From Tenacibaculum larymnensis (GTDB lineage Bacteria; Bacteroidota; Bacteroidia; Flavobacteriales; Flavobacteriaceae): a stretch of DNA of 64,000 nucleotides. Both the position numbers and the translations under genes were made by a program. The notes beneath the pieces are model-generated. The model did no database searches. It was not told the DNA's origin and saw only the letters and a program-made list of their open reading frames with translations. The stretch covers positions 1 to 64,000 of the forward strand of contig NZ_JAIWJY010000002.1 of NCBI RefSeq assembly GCF_028829235.1. The letters are read 5' to 3'. This document shows positions 32,536 to 41,817 of the stretch, piece after piece; position 1 is the stretch's first letter; each line of letters starts with the position of its first letter.

Positions 32536-33114
32536 TTACTGTAGGTTTTTGCCTAGTGTGTATACTTTATTTAACCACAAATTTCTTTGTTCTATGGTTG
32601 AATCTTTTACTACTGATAGGAAAGTGGTTTTAACAGGTTTAATACCACAAAACTCTAATGTTCCTTTTTTAAACTGTCTAATAGCAGGTCTTTTCATAAA
32701 AAGATAATCATACCAACTAGGTGTGTCCGAAGTTATAATGAGTCGAGAGGTTTTACCTTTTAAAAGCTTTTCAGGAAAAGGTTTTTCTTCAACAGGCTGA
32801 AAAGTAATTCCTGGTAAAAAAGCTCTGTCAATAAAACCTTTCATTATTGCAGGGTAGCCTGCCCACCAAATAGGAAAAACCCAAACAATATGATCGGCTT
32901 TTTTAATTTTAGCCAAAGAGGCTAATAAATCAGGTTCAAGTTCAGTTCTTTTTCGGTAACCATATTTAAGAGTTGGGTTAAAGTTTAAATCAGCAATAGT
33001 AATTTCTTCAATTGTAGCGTCAGTTTCCAAAGCACCTTTTTTGTAAGAAGCGGCTAGTGCATGGTTAAAACTTTCTTTATCAGGATGTCCGTTTATTAAT
33101 AAAATGTTCTTCAT
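32536..33114 (-). CDS. NAD(P)H-dependent flavin oxidoreductase (flavodoxin-like)
   Basis: From the ATG at 33114 the protein has 192 residues; the longer reading begins at TTG. The flavodoxin-like fold is marked by ILLINGHPDKESFNHALA, the central HIVWVFPIWWAGYPAIMKGFIDRAF and SDTPSWYDYLF. It belongs to the quinone reductase/KefF-like family that reduces quinones with NAD(P)H and FMN. It is downstream of a Crp-family regulator gene (62 bp) which may control it. Confidence 0.88.
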   Translation of the reverse strand: MKNILLINGHPDKESFNHALAASYKKGALETDATIEEITIADLNFNPTLKYGYRKRTELEPDLLASLAKIKKADHIVWVFPIWWAGYPAIMKGFIDRAFLPGITFQPVEEKPFPEKLLKGKTSRLIITSDTPSWYDYLFMKRPAIRQFKKGTLEFCGIKPVKTTFLSVVKDSTIEQRNLWLNKVYTLGKNLQ

Positions 33115-33176
33115 AATATAGTTAAGATTATGAAGCAAAGTACGGGTGGTTTTAGAAGTCTAAAAAGGACAATTGT

Positions 33177-33743
33177 CTAATAAAAAACCGATTTTCTAAT
33201 TCGGCTCAAATGTCGTTGTGTAATTCCTAAATAAGAAGCAAGGTATTGCAGTGGTATGGTTTGTAAATAGCTAGGGTGTGTTTCTAGTAATTTTTTATAA
33301 CGGTTTTCAGCGCTTTCATTTTGTAACACAAAAATTCTGTTTTCAAGATTTATATATTCTTGCTCAGCAAATATTTTAAAAAGACGTAACCAATTAGTAC
33401 TTGAATTTTCTAGGGCTACAAATTGCTCTTTGGAGATGCTGTATAGTTCTGCATCGGTTAATGCTTGGATATTCTCGTTTGTTTTTGTTTGAGAAATAAA
33501 AGACGAGTAAGCGGTAACAAACGAGTTTTCTGATAATAAACAATAGGTAGCTTCTTTTTCGTCAGACGAATGATAAAAGGATCTAAAAATACCTGAAGCT
33601 ATAAAAGCAACTTCTTTACAAGTATTTCCTTCTTGTATAAAAAAATCACCTTTGTTAAGTTTTTTATACCTAACTAAATTTACAAAGTTGTCTATTTCTT
33701 CTTCGGAAAGAATGTTGTAGGAAGCTAAGTGTTTTTTAAGCAT
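33177..33743 (-). CDS. Crp/Fnr-family transcriptional regulator
   Basis: A 188-residue protein. Residues 20-115 form a cyclic-nucleotide-binding-like beta-roll (GDFFIQEGNTCKEVAFIASG), but the canonical cAMP phosphate-binding residues are not evident. The C-terminal helix-turn-helix is TIPLQYLASYLGITQRHLSRIRK near 162-184. This short form is very common in Bacteroidota as regulator of a nearby oxidoreductase gene, here the one at 32536. Confidence 0.88.
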   Translation of the reverse strand: MLKKHLASYNILSEEEIDNFVNLVRYKKLNKGDFFIQEGNTCKEVAFIASGIFRSFYHSSDEKEATYCLLSENSFVTAYSSFISQTKTNENIQALTDAELYSISKEQFVALENSSTNWLRLFKIFAEQEYINLENRIFVLQNESAENRYKKLLETHPSYLQTIPLQYLASYLGITQRHLSRIRKSVFY

Positions 33744-33765
33744 TTTGTATGGATTAACAAGTAGT

Positions 33766-34503
33766 TTAATTGTTTTTTACAGCAGAAATTATGATGAAAA
33801 TAGGTCTTCTCATTTCATCTTTCATTTCTGGGTATTTTTCCAAAACAAGTTCAGAAGGTTTTGGTTCAGAAATTTCTTGAATATCAAAGCCCGATTTAAT
33901 TACTGTATTAATTATAGTTTCTAAGGTTCGGTGATATTTAATTACTTCATGTCCTAGAAAATTAGTTTTTCTTTCTCCTTCGTCTTGATAGTTGTCTAAA
34001 GGCCAATGCAATCGATTTTCATTTTTATCTAAAAACCAATCCTGTTCTGGTTTTGATGTAAAAGCTGGATGCTCTAGTGAAAATATAAAGTTGCCTCCTT
34101 TTTTTAAGGTTTTATTGATCTTTTTAAAAACAGGGTTTAAATCTTTTAAGTAGTGGAATGCAAGTGAACTAATAACAATATCAAATTCTTCAGGTTTAAA
34201 ATCAATATCTTCAATTGCCATTTGTAGATATTTAATAGCCAGGTTTTTTGAGCTTTCTATGGCTTTATCAATCATTTTTTTTGATAAATCTACTCCAGTT
34301 ACATTTTTTGCACCTTGTTGTTTAGCATACATACAATGCCATCCATAGCCACAACCAAGATCAAGTACATTTTTGTCTTGAAAATCAGGTAACATTTTTT
34401 TAAAAACTTCCCATTCGCCAGCTGAATTTAAACCATCAATTGAACGAGGCATTTTGCTGTAACTTTCAAAAAAGTCATTATCATCATATCTGTTTTGTTT
34501 CAT
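33766..34503 (-). CDS. Class I SAM-dependent methyltransferase
   Basis: From the ATG at 34503 the protein has 245 residues. Rossmann motifs: VLDLGCGYGWHCMYAKQ near 46-62 for SAM binding, VTGVDLSKKMI near 70-80 and the post-motif DIVISSLAFHYLKDL near 108. The N-terminal NRYDDNDFFESYSKMPRS is typical of small-molecule methyltransferases. The substrate is not known. It precedes the Crp-family gene by 22 bp on the same strand. Confidence 0.88.
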   Translation of the reverse strand: MKQNRYDDNDFFESYSKMPRSIDGLNSAGEWEVFKKMLPDFQDKNVLDLGCGYGWHCMYAKQQGAKNVTGVDLSKKMIDKAIESSKNLAIKYLQMAIEDIDFKPEEFDIVISSLAFHYLKDLNPVFKKINKTLKKGGNFIFSLEHPAFTSKPEQDWFLDKNENRLHWPLDNYQDEGERKTNFLGHEVIKYHRTLETIINTVIKSGFDIQEISEPKPSELVLEKYPEMKDEMRRPIFIIISAVKNN

Positions 34504-34591
34504 CTTTATAATACTACACTTTCTATTTTGCAAAAAAATTATGAATAACAAAGTTAGCTAGTTTATTGGAAGTATCAAACGGAAGACTTAT

Positions 34592-34622
34592 AAACCTGTC
34601 AAAACAGCAGGTTTCTGTTTTG
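34592..34622 (+). repeat. Interlocked pair of alternative hairpins
   Basis: AAACCTG (34592) pairs with CAGGTTT (34608), while CAAAACAG (34600) pairs with CTGTTTTG (34615). The two perfect stems of 7 and 8 bp overlap and cannot form together. It lies in the 216-bp gap between divergent methyltransferase and membrane-protein genes. Confidence 0.6.
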
Positions 34623-34719
34623 GTATGGTTGTGGTAAAGTATATGAAGTGTTACGAATTAATAGTTTCAGTGAAAAAGAGTAAATTTATAATTCATAACC
34701 AATTAAATAAAAAAGAAAA

Positions 34720-35067
34720 ATGAAAACATTTTTAAAGGTATTGTTAACGGCATTAGCAGTAATTGTATTGGCAAATATTTTACCAGGAGTAACGGTAGCT
34801 AGTTATACAACCGCAGTAATTGTGGCAGTAGTAATTGCTTTGTTAAACCTATTTGTGCGTCCGCTGTTAGTGTTTTTTACATTACCAGCAACGATTGTTA
34901 CGCTAGGGTTGTTCCTATTTGTAATTAATGCAGTAATTATATTGTTGGCAGATAAATTAGTGTCGGGGTTTGCAGTTAGCGGATTTTTTACAGCACTCTT
35001 GTTCAGTGTATTGCTGTCAATTTTCAGATCATTACTATTTTCGCTATTAAAAGAAGGAGACGAATAA
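34720..35067 (+). CDS. Phage holin family 4-type small membrane protein
   Basis: A 115-residue protein, almost entirely hydrophobic, with about four membrane helices. NILPGVTVASYTTAVIVAVVIALLN and LFVRPLLVFFTLPATIVTLG match the family named after mycobacterial four-TM holins, which is widespread in non-phage bacterial genomes with unknown role. There are no neighbouring lysis genes, so a true holin function is unlikely. Confidence 0.85.
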   Translation: MKTFLKVLLTALAVIVLANILPGVTVASYTTAVIVAVVIALLNLFVRPLLVFFTLPATIVTLGLFLFVINAVIILLADKLVSGFAVSGFFTALLFSVLLSIFRSLLFSLLKEGDE

Positions 35068-35136
35068 GTAACCTAAAACATTAAAAACTAGAAAATAAGG
35101 GAAGTAAAAAAGATAATATTCTTATAGCTAAAAGTC

Positions 35137-35167
35137 TTGGTTATCAATAAATAAAGTAGTAATTTTG
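35137..35167 (+). promoter_or_regulatory. tig promoter
   Basis: TTG (35137-35139), 20 nt, TAATTTTG (35160-35167), an exact match to the Bacteroidota consensus; the start codon follows 31 nt later. Confidence 0.75.
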
Positions 35168-35198
35168 CACCCGATTTTTTAAGAAACAGATTTTTAAG

Positions 35199-36521
35199 AT
35201 GAATATAACAAAAGAAAACGTAGATGCATTAAATGCAGTTGTAAAAGTTGATATTGTTGCAGAAGATTATCAAGATAAAGTAACAAAAGTATTAAACGAT
35301 TACCGTAAATCAGCGAACATTCCTGGGTTTAGAAAAGGTCATGTACCAATGGGAATGGTAAAGAAGCAATACGGAAAATCAGTAATGATTGATGAGGTAA
35401 ACAAGCTTTTACAAGAGTCGTTAAACAAATTCTTAGTTGAAGAGAAGTTAGATATCTTAGGTAATCCATTACCAAGAGTTCAAGAAGATTTCAATTGGGA
35501 TGCTGATAAATTCTCTTTTGAGTTCGAATTAGGATTAGCTCCTGAGTTCGATGTAAACTTAAAGCCAAAAAGCAAAGTAACTCAATATAACATTGTTGCT
35601 ACTGACGAGTTAATCGAAAAAGAAGTTGAAAACATTCAATCTCGTTACGGTAAAATGTCAGCTAAAGAAGAAGCTACAGAGGAAACTAACGTTACTGGTA
35701 CTTTCGTAAACGAAGAGAAAGAAATCAACAAAAAATCTACAATTTCTGTAAAAGATATTAAAGGAAAAACAAACTTAAAGAAGTTTGTAGGTGCTAAAGT
35801 TGGAGACGTTTTAGAATTAAAAACTAAAAACTTATTCGAAGATGAGCACAAGTTACAAGGAGCTTTAGGTGTATCTCACGATGAGGTTCACGACTTAGAT
35901 ATTCCAGTAACATTTACTATTGAAGAGATTACTGAGATAGAACCAGCAGAATTAGATCAAGAGTTATTTGATAAGTTATTTGCTGATGGAAGCGTAAAAA
36001 CTGTAACTGAATTAAAAGATAAAATTAAAGAAGACGCAGAAAAGCAATTCCAACAACAAGCAGATCAACAATTGTTAAACGCAATTACTGAAAACTTAGT
36101 TGATAACACAAAGTTTGATTTACCAGTTGAATTCTTACAAAAGTGGTTACAAACTGCAGGAGAAAAAGAATTAACTGCTGAAGAAGCTGTTGAAGAATAT
36201 AACAAGTCTGAAAAAGGATTACGTTACCAATTAATCGAAGGAAAGATTATGAAGGATAACGATATTAAATTAGACTATGCAGAGTTAGTAGACTATGCAA
36301 AAGGATTTATTAGAGCTCAAATGGCTCAATTTGGAAACATGAATCCAGAAGAAAAAGAGTTAGATGATATCGCGGGAAGAATCTTACAAAATCAAGACGA
36401 AGCTCAAAAATTACAATCTCAATTAATAAGCCAAAAATTATTAGCTTTTTATAAAGAAAACATGAGCTTTGATACAAAAGAAGTTTCTTACGAAGATTTC
36501 ATTAAAGAAGTATACAAGTAA
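35199..36521 (+). CDS. tig: Trigger factor
   Basis: A 440-residue ribosome-associated chaperone. The ribosome-docking loop is GFRKGHVPMGMVKKQYG near 44-60. The middle region is a shortened peptidyl-prolyl-isomerase-like domain and the helical C-terminal arms fill residues 260-430. It folds nascent chains at the exit tunnel. Codon usage is that of a highly expressed gene. It precedes clpP and clpX as in many bacteria but has its own terminator. Confidence 0.93.
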   Translation: MNITKENVDALNAVVKVDIVAEDYQDKVTKVLNDYRKSANIPGFRKGHVPMGMVKKQYGKSVMIDEVNKLLQESLNKFLVEEKLDILGNPLPRVQEDFNWDADKFSFEFELGLAPEFDVNLKPKSKVTQYNIVATDELIEKEVENIQSRYGKMSAKEEATEETNVTGTFVNEEKEINKKSTISVKDIKGKTNLKKFVGAKVGDVLELKTKNLFEDEHKLQGALGVSHDEVHDLDIPVTFTIEEITEIEPAELDQELFDKLFADGSVKTVTELKDKIKEDAEKQFQQQADQQLLNAITENLVDNTKFDLPVEFLQKWLQTAGEKELTAEEAVEEYNKSEKGLRYQLIEGKIMKDNDIKLDYAELVDYAKGFIRAQMAQFGNMNPEEKELDDIAGRILQNQDEAQKLQSQLISQKLLAFYKENMSFDTKEVSYEDFIKEVYK

Positions 36522-36545
36522 TAGTTAATTACTAAAATTATAAAT

Positions 36546-36576
36546 AAAAACCTGAATGCACATTCAGGTTTTTTTA
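36546..36576 (+). terminator. Terminator after tig
   Basis: AACCTGAATG-CA-CATTCAGGTT (36549-36570) followed by seven T. Confidence 0.9.
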
Positions 36577-36650
36577 GCCATTAACTGTAACAAAATACTA
36601 ACGAAATAGTTCTTATATTTACATCTTTATAACCCAAAAACATTTTAAAA

Positions 36651-37310
36651 ATGGATTACGGAAAAGAGTTCGAAAAATACGCAACAAAGCACCACGGAAT
36701 AAATAGCAATTACTTAGGAAAAATAACAAGTAGTTTAACTCCATATATTATGGAAGAGCGCCAAATGAACATTACTCAAATGGATGTTTTTTCTCGTTTA
36801 ATGATGGATAGAATTATTTTTTTGGGCACTGGAATTAATGACCAAGTAGCCAATGTAATTCAAGCACAATTATTGTTTTTAGAAAGTGTAGACGCATCAA
36901 AAGATATTTCAATTTACATTAATTCACCAGGAGGAGGAGTTTATGCTGGTTTGGGTATTTACGATACTATGCAATTTATTAAACCAGATGTAGCAACAAT
37001 TTGTACAGGTATGGCTGCTTCAATGGGAGCTGTGTTAATGTGTGCAGGAGAAAAAGGAAAACGTTCAGCGTTACCACACTCTCGTATTATGATTCACCAA
37101 CCATTAGGTGGAGCACAAGGACAAGCTTCTGATATTGAAATTACAGCTCGTGAAATTTTAAAATTAAAAGATGAGTTGTACCAAATAATATCAAAGCACT
37201 CAGGTCAAACAGTAGAAAAAGTAAATCAAGATTCTGATAGAGATTATTGGATGAAAGCCGAAGAAGCAAAAGCTTACGGTATGGTAGACGAAATTTTAAC
37301 TAGAAAATAA
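36651..37310 (+). CDS. clpP: ATP-dependent Clp protease proteolytic subunit
   Basis: A 219-residue serine protease. Catalytic S124 is in [11 protein letters not shown] and H149 in [10 protein letters not shown]; an Asp lies near 198 in DSDRDYW. The N-terminal TPYIMEERQ loop that docks ClpX is present. It forms the 14-mer chamber served by the ClpX encoded 44 bp downstream. Confidence 0.96.
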   Translation: MDYGKEFEKYATKHHGINSNYLGKITSSLTPYIMEERQMNITQMDVFSRLMMDRIIFLGTGINDQVANVIQAQLLFLESVDASKDISIYINSPGGGVYAGLGIYDTMQFIKPDVATICTGMAASMGAVLMCAGEKGKRSALPHSRIMIHQPLGGAQGQASDIEITAREILKLKDELYQIISKHSGQTVEKVNQDSDRDYWMKAEEAKAYGMVDEILTRK

Positions 37311-37313
37311 TAA

Positions 37314-37337
37314 AACAGCTAATAGCAGTGAGCTGTT
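37314..37337 (+). repeat. Inverted repeat between clpP and clpX
   Basis: AACAGCT (37314-37320) and AGCTGTT (37331-37337), followed by a further ATAAGCTGATA. No T-tract follows. It may tune clpX expression or be a copy of an intergenic repeat. Confidence 0.45.
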
Positions 37338-37354
37338 GGCAATAAGCTGATAAG

Positions 37355-38593
37355 ATGTCGAAAGAAGAAAATTTACAATGTTCCTTTTGTGGGCGTAAAA
37401 AACCAGAAACCGATTTATTAATCGCAGGTTTAGATGCACATATATGTGATAAATGTATAGAGCAAGCTCATGGAATAGTAGAAGAGGAAATAGCTGAAGC
37501 TAAAACAAGTGATTTATCAAAAGATCTTACCTTAAAAAAGCCAAGAGAAATTAAAGCTTTTTTAGATGAATATATCATAGGACAAGATCAAACTAAAAGA
37601 GCTATGTCTGTAGCAGTATACAATCACTATAAAAGATTGTTACAAACTAGAGATGATGAAGATGAGGTAGAGATTGAAAAATCAAACATCGTTTTAGTAG
37701 GAGAAACAGGAACAGGAAAAACCTTAGTAGCTCGTACAATTGCAAGAATGCTAAACGTACCATTTTCTATTGTAGATGCTACCGTGTTAACACAAGCAGG
37801 TTATGTAGGGGAAGATGTTGAAAGTATCTTAAGTCGTTTGTTACAAGCAGCCGATTATGATGTTGAAAAAGCTGAAAGAGGTATTGTATTTATTGATGAA
37901 ATAGATAAGATAGCTCGTAAAGGAGACAACCCATCAATTACACGTGATGTTTCTGGTGAGGGAGTGCAACAAGCTTTACTGAAACTATTAGAAGGAGCAG
38001 TTGTAAATGTAGCTCCTAAAGGAGGAAGAAAACATCCTGAGCAAAAGTTTATTGAAGTAAATACCAAAGATATTTTATTTATTGCCGGAGGAGCTTTTTC
38101 TGGAATAGATAGATTTATTAGCAAGCGTTTAAATATGCAAGCGGTTGGTTATAGTGCTTCGGTAGAAGAAGATAAAATAGATCACGATAACTTATTACAA
38201 TACATCACACCTTTAGATTTAAAATCTTTTGGTTTGATACCAGAAATTATTGGTCGTTTACCAGTATTAAGTTATATGAATCCGTTAGATGAAAAAACAC
38301 TTAGAGCTATTTTAACAGAGCCTAAAAACTCAATTATAAAACAGTATACTAAGTTGTTTTCAATGGATGATGTTGAGTTTACAATGACCGAAGAGGCATT
38401 ACAGTTTATTGTTAATAAAGCAGTAGAATACAAGTTAGGAGCACGTGGATTACGTTCGTTATGTGAAGCTATCTTAACAGATGCAATGTTTGATATGCCA
38501 AGTTCTGATGAAAAAGAATTTAAGGTAACAAAAGAATATGCAGAGTCGAAATTAACAAAGTCAGCATTAAAGAAATTAAGAGCAGCATCTTAA
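37355..38593 (+). CDS. clpX: ATP-dependent Clp protease ATP-binding subunit
   Basis: A 412-residue AAA+ unfoldase. The N-terminal zinc-binding domain has CSFCGRK and CDKC (all four cysteines kept), then Walker A GETGTGKT near 116-123, Walker B VFIDEID near 180, and the sensor-2 GARGLRSL near 367. It recognises tagged substrates and feeds them to ClpP. Start chosen at the ATG giving the zinc domain in full. Confidence 0.96.
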   Translation: MSKEENLQCSFCGRKKPETDLLIAGLDAHICDKCIEQAHGIVEEEIAEAKTSDLSKDLTLKKPREIKAFLDEYIIGQDQTKRAMSVAVYNHYKRLLQTRDDEDEVEIEKSNIVLVGETGTGKTLVARTIARMLNVPFSIVDATVLTQAGYVGEDVESILSRLLQAADYDVEKAERGIVFIDEIDKIARKGDNPSITRDVSGEGVQQALLKLLEGAVVNVAPKGGRKHPEQKFIEVNTKDILFIAGGAFSGIDRFISKRLNMQAVGYSASVEEDKIDHDNLLQYITPLDLKSFGLIPEIIGRLPVLSYMNPLDEKTLRAILTEPKNSIIKQYTKLFSMDDVEFTMTEEALQFIVNKAVEYKLGARGLRSLCEAILTDAMFDMPSSDEKEFKVTKEYAESKLTKSALKKLRAAS

Positions 38594-38615
38594 AAATATT
38601 TACTGAGAGAAATAA

Positions 38616-38650
38616 AAAAGCCATCAAATTTTGATGGCTTTTTTATTTTA
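38616..38650 (+). terminator. Terminator after clpX
   Basis: AAGCCATCAAA / TTTTGATGGCTT (38619-38640) followed by TTTTATTTT. The A run on the left lets it also end the convergent LRR gene. Confidence 0.9.
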
Positions 38651-38662
38651 TAAACTAAGGTG

Positions 38663-39589
38663 TTATTCTGCTTTATGAAGCTTACTATATTGCTGTATCC
38701 ATTTAGTAATTTCTTCATCTTTAATGTCATACTTATACATAAGATCTTCTCTTATCTGCTTTAAGTATTTTTCGTTTAAAACACTTTTTTCATATTCAGA
38801 AATAACTAGTTGCTTAAAGCTTTCAGCATACTTTTGTACAGGTTTTTTAACCTCTTTAGGCTCATCTTCTGTAGTTTCAGTTTCTACAATCTTTTTTTCT
38901 GCCTGTTCTACAACAATCTCTTCTGTAACCTTATTGTCAGCAACAACACCATTACTTGTCGCATAAGTGGTTTTTTCGTCTTTATACCATCCTTGAGGAA
39001 TGTTAGCTAATTGCTCTTCACTAACAATAATAGTTTTAATCTTGTTACCTGTAACATCCATACTTTCTAAGTTAGGGCAGTTTGATACGTCTAACGTAGT
39101 AAGTTGATTGTAACTAGCATATAAGCTTTGAATATTTGGGTTTTCACCAAGTATTAAAGAGGTTAATTTGTTATAATCGCAACTTATATAGGTTAAGTTA
39201 TGATTCTTACTAACATCTAAGCGCTCAATTTTGTTTTCACTACAGTTTAAGAAACTTATTGAAGAGCTTTGAGATAAATCAATCTTTTTAATCTCGTTAC
39301 CAAAACAATCCAAACGTCTTAAATTAGGAAAACTTTCTAAACCAGTTAAATCTTTAATTTTTGAATAAACATTAGGTAAGTCTTTGTTTGTAACAGGATC
39401 ATTAACATTTAAGTTAGTAACATATTCAGCATCACTAATTGTAATACTACCGTTTAAACCGTTAGAGTCAATTTTTAAATTGATTAAACATTCCTCTAAA
39501 CCAATATCAGGAATTCGAATAGTTTCTTGTGAATAAATGTTAAATGCAAAAAGTGTTGCAAAACAAAGGGGGATAATTGTTTTCATCAT
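38663..39589 (-). CDS. Secreted leucine-rich repeat protein
   Basis: About 308 residues from the ATG near 39589; a longer reading starts at TTG. A signal peptide ends near NIYSQ. Residues 60-185 hold short leucine-rich repeats of Bacteroidota type (LRRLDCFGNEIKKIDLS, ISFLNCSENKIERLDVS, LTYISCDYNKLTSLIL and so on). The C-terminal third is Glu/Lys-rich with probable helices. No sorting domain is visible. Surface or periplasmic binding is a guess. Confidence 0.82.
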   Translation of the reverse strand: MMKTIIPLCFATLFAFNIYSQETIRIPDIGLEECLINLKIDSNGLNGSITISDAEYVTNLNVNDPVTNKDLPNVYSKIKDLTGLESFPNLRRLDCFGNEIKKIDLSQSSSISFLNCSENKIERLDVSKNHNLTYISCDYNKLTSLILGENPNIQSLYASYNQLTTLDVSNCPNLESMDVTGNKIKTIIVSEEQLANIPQGWYKDEKTTYATSNGVVADNKVTEEIVVEQAEKKIVETETTEDEPKEVKKPVQKYAESFKQLVISEYEKSVLNEKYLKQIREDLMYKYDIKDEEITKWIQQYSKLHKAE

Positions 39590-39686
39590 AAGGGGAATTT
39601 TTGCCAAAATTATGTAATTATATGTTTTTTGCAAATTAAATTTGCCAAGAGTTTTATAACAATAAGCTAACTTTTAAAACTAGTAG

Positions 39687-39694
39687 TATATTTG
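39687..39694 (+). promoter_or_regulatory. dnaG -7 promoter element
   Basis: TATATTTG, an exact TAnnTTTG match, 23 nt before the dnaG start; no TTG at the usual spacing. Confidence 0.5.
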
Positions 39695-39715
39695 TTAGCC
39701 GTATTTTTATAGTAT

Positions 39716-41725
39716 ATGATAACCCAACAAACCATAGATAGAGTTTTTGAGAGCGCCCGAGTAGAGGAAGTGATAGGAGAATTCGTGCAATTAAAAAAGT
39801 CGGGAAGTAACTTTAAAGGCTTAAGTCCTTTTACAGACGAACGTACCCCTTCGTTTATGGTATCGCCAGTAAAACAAATCTGGAAAGACTTTAGTACAGG
39901 AAAAGGAGGAAATGCAATTTCATTTTTAATGGAACACGAGCATTATACTTATCCTGAAGCGATACGTTGGTTAGCCAAAAAATATAATATTGAAATAGAA
40001 GAAACCGAGCAGTCTGATGAGCAAAAGCAGCAAATGAATGAACGAGAAAGTATGTTTTTGGTTTCAAAATTTGCTAAAGATTACTTTCATGATGTATTAA
40101 TGAATACACAAAACGGAAGAGCAATCGGGTTGTCTTATTTCAAAGAAAGAGGATTTAGAGAAGACACTATTGAAAAATTCGATTTAGGATACTGTAAAGA
40201 TGAATGGGATAATTTCACTAAGGCAGCGCTGGCTAAAGGTTATGATTTAAAATACTTAAAATCTACTGGTTTAACAATAGTAAAAGAAGGAGGAACAGAA
40301 GATAGAAAGTTTGATCGATTTAAAGGGCGTGTGATGTTTCCTATTCATAGTATGTCTGGACGTATTTTAGGTTTTGGGGGTAGAATACTTACTAACGATA
40401 AAAAGGCTGCAAAATACCTAAATTCACCTGAGAGTGACATCTATCACAAGAGTAAAATCCTTTACGGACTTTATCAAGCTAAAAAAGAAATAGCTAAAGA
40501 AGATAATTGCTTTTTAGTAGAAGGATATACCGATGTAATTTCGTTTCACCAATCTGGTATTGAAAATGTAGTAGCGTCTTCAGGTACTGCATTAACACCT
40601 GATCAAATCCGCTTAGTAAACCGATTAACACAAAACATAACCGTACTTTTTGATGGTGATGCAGCAGGAATTAGAGCATCAATTCGAGGAATTGATTTAA
40701 TTCTTGAGCAAGGAATGAACGTAAGGGTAGTGGCTTTTCCTGAGGGAGAAGATCCTGATAGTTTTGCCAAAGCGCATTCTAATGTTGAATTAAAACAGTA
40801 TTTAGAAGAGAAGTCACAGGACTTTATAGAGTTTAAAGTTTCTTTATTAATGAAGGAAGCAGCGAACGACCCTGTTAAAAAAGCAGGATTAATTAGAGAT
40901 ATTGTTACGAGTATTTCTAAAATTCCTGATGGTATTCAACGAGAAGTGTATGTGCAAGAATGTGCACGTATTATGGATATTTCTGAAAGAGTACTATTTA
41001 GTGAGCTTGCACAGTTGCTGAAAAAAGGAGCGACAGCAACGAGAAAGAGCAGTGTAGGACAAGACCCTAATCAACCACCTCCAGAATATTTTCAAGAGCA
41101 AGGACAAGCTTCAATGGAAGCTATAAAAGGAGGAAAAGGGAAGTTGCAACAAAACATCAATCAATTAAATATCCTTGAAAAAGAAGTTATAAGGATATTG
41201 TTACTGTATGGTAACGAGATTGTTGATTTTGTAAACTGGGTAGATGCAGTTGATGAAAGAGGGCGTCCATTTTTAGAAAAAGAAGAATATCAAAACACGG
41301 TATCAAATGAGTTGTATTTAAACTTACAAGAAGACGAAATAGAGTTTACCAATGAAATATTTAGATTAACTTATTATGAGTTAATTCATCAATTAAATCA
41401 AGATGAAAAAATAAAAGTAGATCATTTGGTAATGCATGAAAATCCTCAAATATCTAGTTTAGTAACTAATATTTTAATGGATGAAGAAAAGTACAATTTA
41501 AGCGATTGGGAGCGTAAAGAGGTTTTTGTAACAGAGACAGTTAAAATTCTTCCAAAGCTAGTTACCGATGCTATTTTAAACTTGCGTAGAGTTTTAATTG
41601 AAGAGAAAATTAAAGAGATTATGCAAGAAAGTCAAGAACAAAAAGCAGTTCCTAACCTAGAAGAAATCAGTAATTATACAGGATTAAAAAAGCGCCTTTT
41701 TGAAAAACTAAACCGTGTAATCTAA
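39716..41725 (+). CDS. dnaG: DNA primase
   Basis: A 669-residue primase. Order: N-terminal CHC2-type domain (35-95), catalytic core with the TOPRIM EGYTDVISFHQSG near 269 and DGDAAGIRA near 315, then a helicase-binding C-terminal part. In the N-terminal domain the four zinc ligands of standard DnaG are absent: GLSPFTDERTPSF in place of the CPFH form and KDFSTGKGGNAISF in place of the CFGCG form. The fold context is kept. From memory this is general in Flavobacteriaceae. Confidence 0.94.
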   Translation: MITQQTIDRVFESARVEEVIGEFVQLKKSGSNFKGLSPFTDERTPSFMVSPVKQIWKDFSTGKGGNAISFLMEHEHYTYPEAIRWLAKKYNIEIEETEQSDEQKQQMNERESMFLVSKFAKDYFHDVLMNTQNGRAIGLSYFKERGFREDTIEKFDLGYCKDEWDNFTKAALAKGYDLKYLKSTGLTIVKEGGTEDRKFDRFKGRVMFPIHSMSGRILGFGGRILTNDKKAAKYLNSPESDIYHKSKILYGLYQAKKEIAKEDNCFLVEGYTDVISFHQSGIENVVASSGTALTPDQIRLVNRLTQNITVLFDGDAAGIRASIRGIDLILEQGMNVRVVAFPEGEDPDSFAKAHSNVELKQYLEEKSQDFIEFKVSLLMKEAANDPVKKAGLIRDIVTSISKIPDGIQREVYVQECARIMDISERVLFSELAQLLKKGATATRKSSVGQDPNQPPPEYFQEQGQASMEAIKGGKGKLQQNINQLNILEKEVIRILLLYGNEIVDFVNWVDAVDERGRPFLEKEEYQNTVSNELYLNLQEDEIEFTNEIFRLTYYELIHQLNQDEKIKVDHLVMHENPQISSLVTNILMDEEKYNLSDWERKEVFVTETVKILPKLVTDAILNLRRVLIEEKIKEIMQESQEQKAVPNLEEISNYTGLKKRLFEKLNRVI

Positions 41726-41817
41726 GGTTTATAAACTGCTAATTATTTAGAATTTTTAACATTCTTAACATTTTTTTGTAACTTTACCGGCGAAAAGAAC
41801 AAGAAATTAAAGAAAAA

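Noticed and set aside
34592-34622. H-type RNA pseudoknot
   Set aside because: The loop that must cross the first stem has no nucleotides, so both stems cannot form at once.
34720-35067. Phage lysis cassette
   Set aside because: The holin-like family is widespread on chromosomes and no endolysin or phage structural gene is near.
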